Positions 63,312-64,000 of a DNA stretch of 64,000 nt are shown in pieces. The stretch spans positions 4,135,320 through 4,199,319 of the forward strand of contig OX442421.1 of NCBI GenBank assembly GCA_949361645.1, given 5' to 3'. Source of the stretch: Spongilla lacustris (lineage: Eukaryota; Porifera; Demospongiae; Spongillida; Spongillidae). The position numbers and the translations under genes are program-made. Position 1 is the stretch's first letter, and each line of letters opens with the position of its first letter. Under the pieces are notes generated by a model, which saw only the letters and a list, made by a program, of their open reading frames with translations, searched no databases and was not told the origin of the DNA.

Positions 63312-64000
63312 ATGGCACTCTTTGGAGCGGTTGGAGAATATGTGGAGGGGGAGGAAGACTGGTCACAATACGTCGAAAGGCTTGGGCACTTCTTCGGGGC
63401 TAACGGAGTGAGTGATGCAAGTAAGAAGCGCTCAGTTCTTCTTTCCACCATAGGGCCGAAAGCGTACCAGACGCTAGCTAGTCTGGTTGCGCCAGAGACA
63501 CCGGGAGGCAAGACGTACGATGAACTGATAAAATTGATGGCAGAGCATTTAAGTCCCAAGCCGCCGGTAATAGTCCAGCGGTACAGGTTCCATAGCAGGG
63601 TCAGGCAACAAGGCGAGTCGGTAAGTGTGTACGTAACGCAGCTTAAGGAGCTAGCTCGGAAGTGTGAGTTTGGTGATGCCCTTAACGATATGCTGCGAGA
63701 CAGACTAGTATGTGGCATTAACGACGAGCGAGTGCAAAAGAGACTCTTAGTTGAGGTAAATTTGACGTTTGATTCAGCCCTTAAGATTTCCCAAGGTTGC
63801 GAAGTGGCAGAACGGTGCGCAAAAGAAATACACAGTGGACGCTCTCAGGAGTTGGCCGAGCACCAAAACCAACAGGTACATGCTGTAACTCCTGGACGAC
63901 CTCAGTGGAGAACAGGTCCTGGAACTGGAACCCCGAGGTGTTACAGGTGTCTGCGGAGGGACCACGCTCCTGATAAGTGCCCACATCGAAGTGCTGAGTG
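63312..64000 (+). CDS. Ty3/gypsy gag, open reading frame running off the window
   Basis: ATG at 63312 starts MALFGAVGEYVEGEEDWSQY and stays open to the window end (229 complete codons). Typical gypsy gag features: DWSQYVERLGHFF near the start, LLSTIGPKAYQTLASLVAP, KPPVIVQRYRFHSR, GESVSVYVTQLKELA, the strongly conserved LNDMLRDRLVCGIND, and a CCHC zinc knuckle CYRCLRRDHAPDKC (CX2CX4HX4C) near residues 217-230. Gag binds and packages element RNA. Unlike the gypsy pieces in block A there is no stop or frameshift, so this element is younger. Pol should follow to the right. It lies just upstream of the first visible exon of the ankyrin gene, on the opposite strand. Confidence 0.88.
   Translation, partial: MALFGAVGEYVEGEEDWSQYVERLGHFFGANGVSDASKKRSVLLSTIGPKAYQTLASLVAPETPGGKTYDELIKLMAEHLSPKPPVIVQRYRFHSRVRQQGESVSVYVTQLKELARKCEFGDALNDMLRDRLVCGINDERVQKRLLVEVNLTFDSALKISQGCEVAERCAKEIHSGRSQELAEHQNQQVHAVTPGRPQWRTGPGTGTPRCYRCLRRDHAPDKCPHRSAE

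Overview
This is metazoan nuclear DNA, most likely from a sponge or another early-branching marine animal. It has short introns with GT-AG and one GC-AG boundary, one-repeat-per-exon ankyrin genes, a tRNA-derived SINE and many degenerate Ty3/gypsy, LINE and hAT pieces of the kind I associate with sponge genomes. The taxon is inference. No bacterial operon, rRNA or CRISPR is present.

The window is dominated by nested inverted duplication. A block 'A' (1..~21537) recurs reverse-complemented at ~27672..49208 (positions sum to 49209-49210), and its first ~20.2 kb recurs again in direct orientation at 41403..61626 (offset 41402 to 41398). Copies 2 and 3 share a 7.8 kb core (41403..49208) because the core (1..7806) is itself a palindrome: ~2.86 kb arms around an 18-nt loop near 2871, one arm interrupted by a 2,073-bp transposon with a perfect 9-bp target duplication. 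The core arms differ by several SNPs, a 15-bp indel and the transposon. The large A copies look identical apart from microsatellite and homopolymer lengths. So the core palindrome is older, and the outer triplication is either very recent or an assembly effect. A 200-N gap (21538..21737) sits exactly at the end of the first arm.

Each A copy, outward from the core, carries the 3' exons of an ankyrin-repeat gene, an (AC)n tract against a 5' splice site, a hAT transposase relic, and a foldback DNA element (TA target, ~550-bp diverged inverted ends). That element houses a composite Ty3/gypsy (one element inside another's gag) and a 5'-truncated LINE with a CCHC finger and a restriction-like endonuclease motif. 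Then comes ~1.4 kb of non-coding DNA.

The spacer between copies 1 and 2 (21738..27671) holds the only clear single-copy gene: a multi-exon, two-domain glutathione S-transferase kappa / HCCA-isomerase (DsbA-like) gene, 5' end lost in the gap, with a LINE remnant and foldback MITEs in or beside it.

The right end (61627..64000) is unique. It has two more ankyrin exons that continue, on the minus strand, the gene whose last three exons lie in copy 3, and then the 5' end of a Ty3/gypsy element with an open gag frame running off the window.
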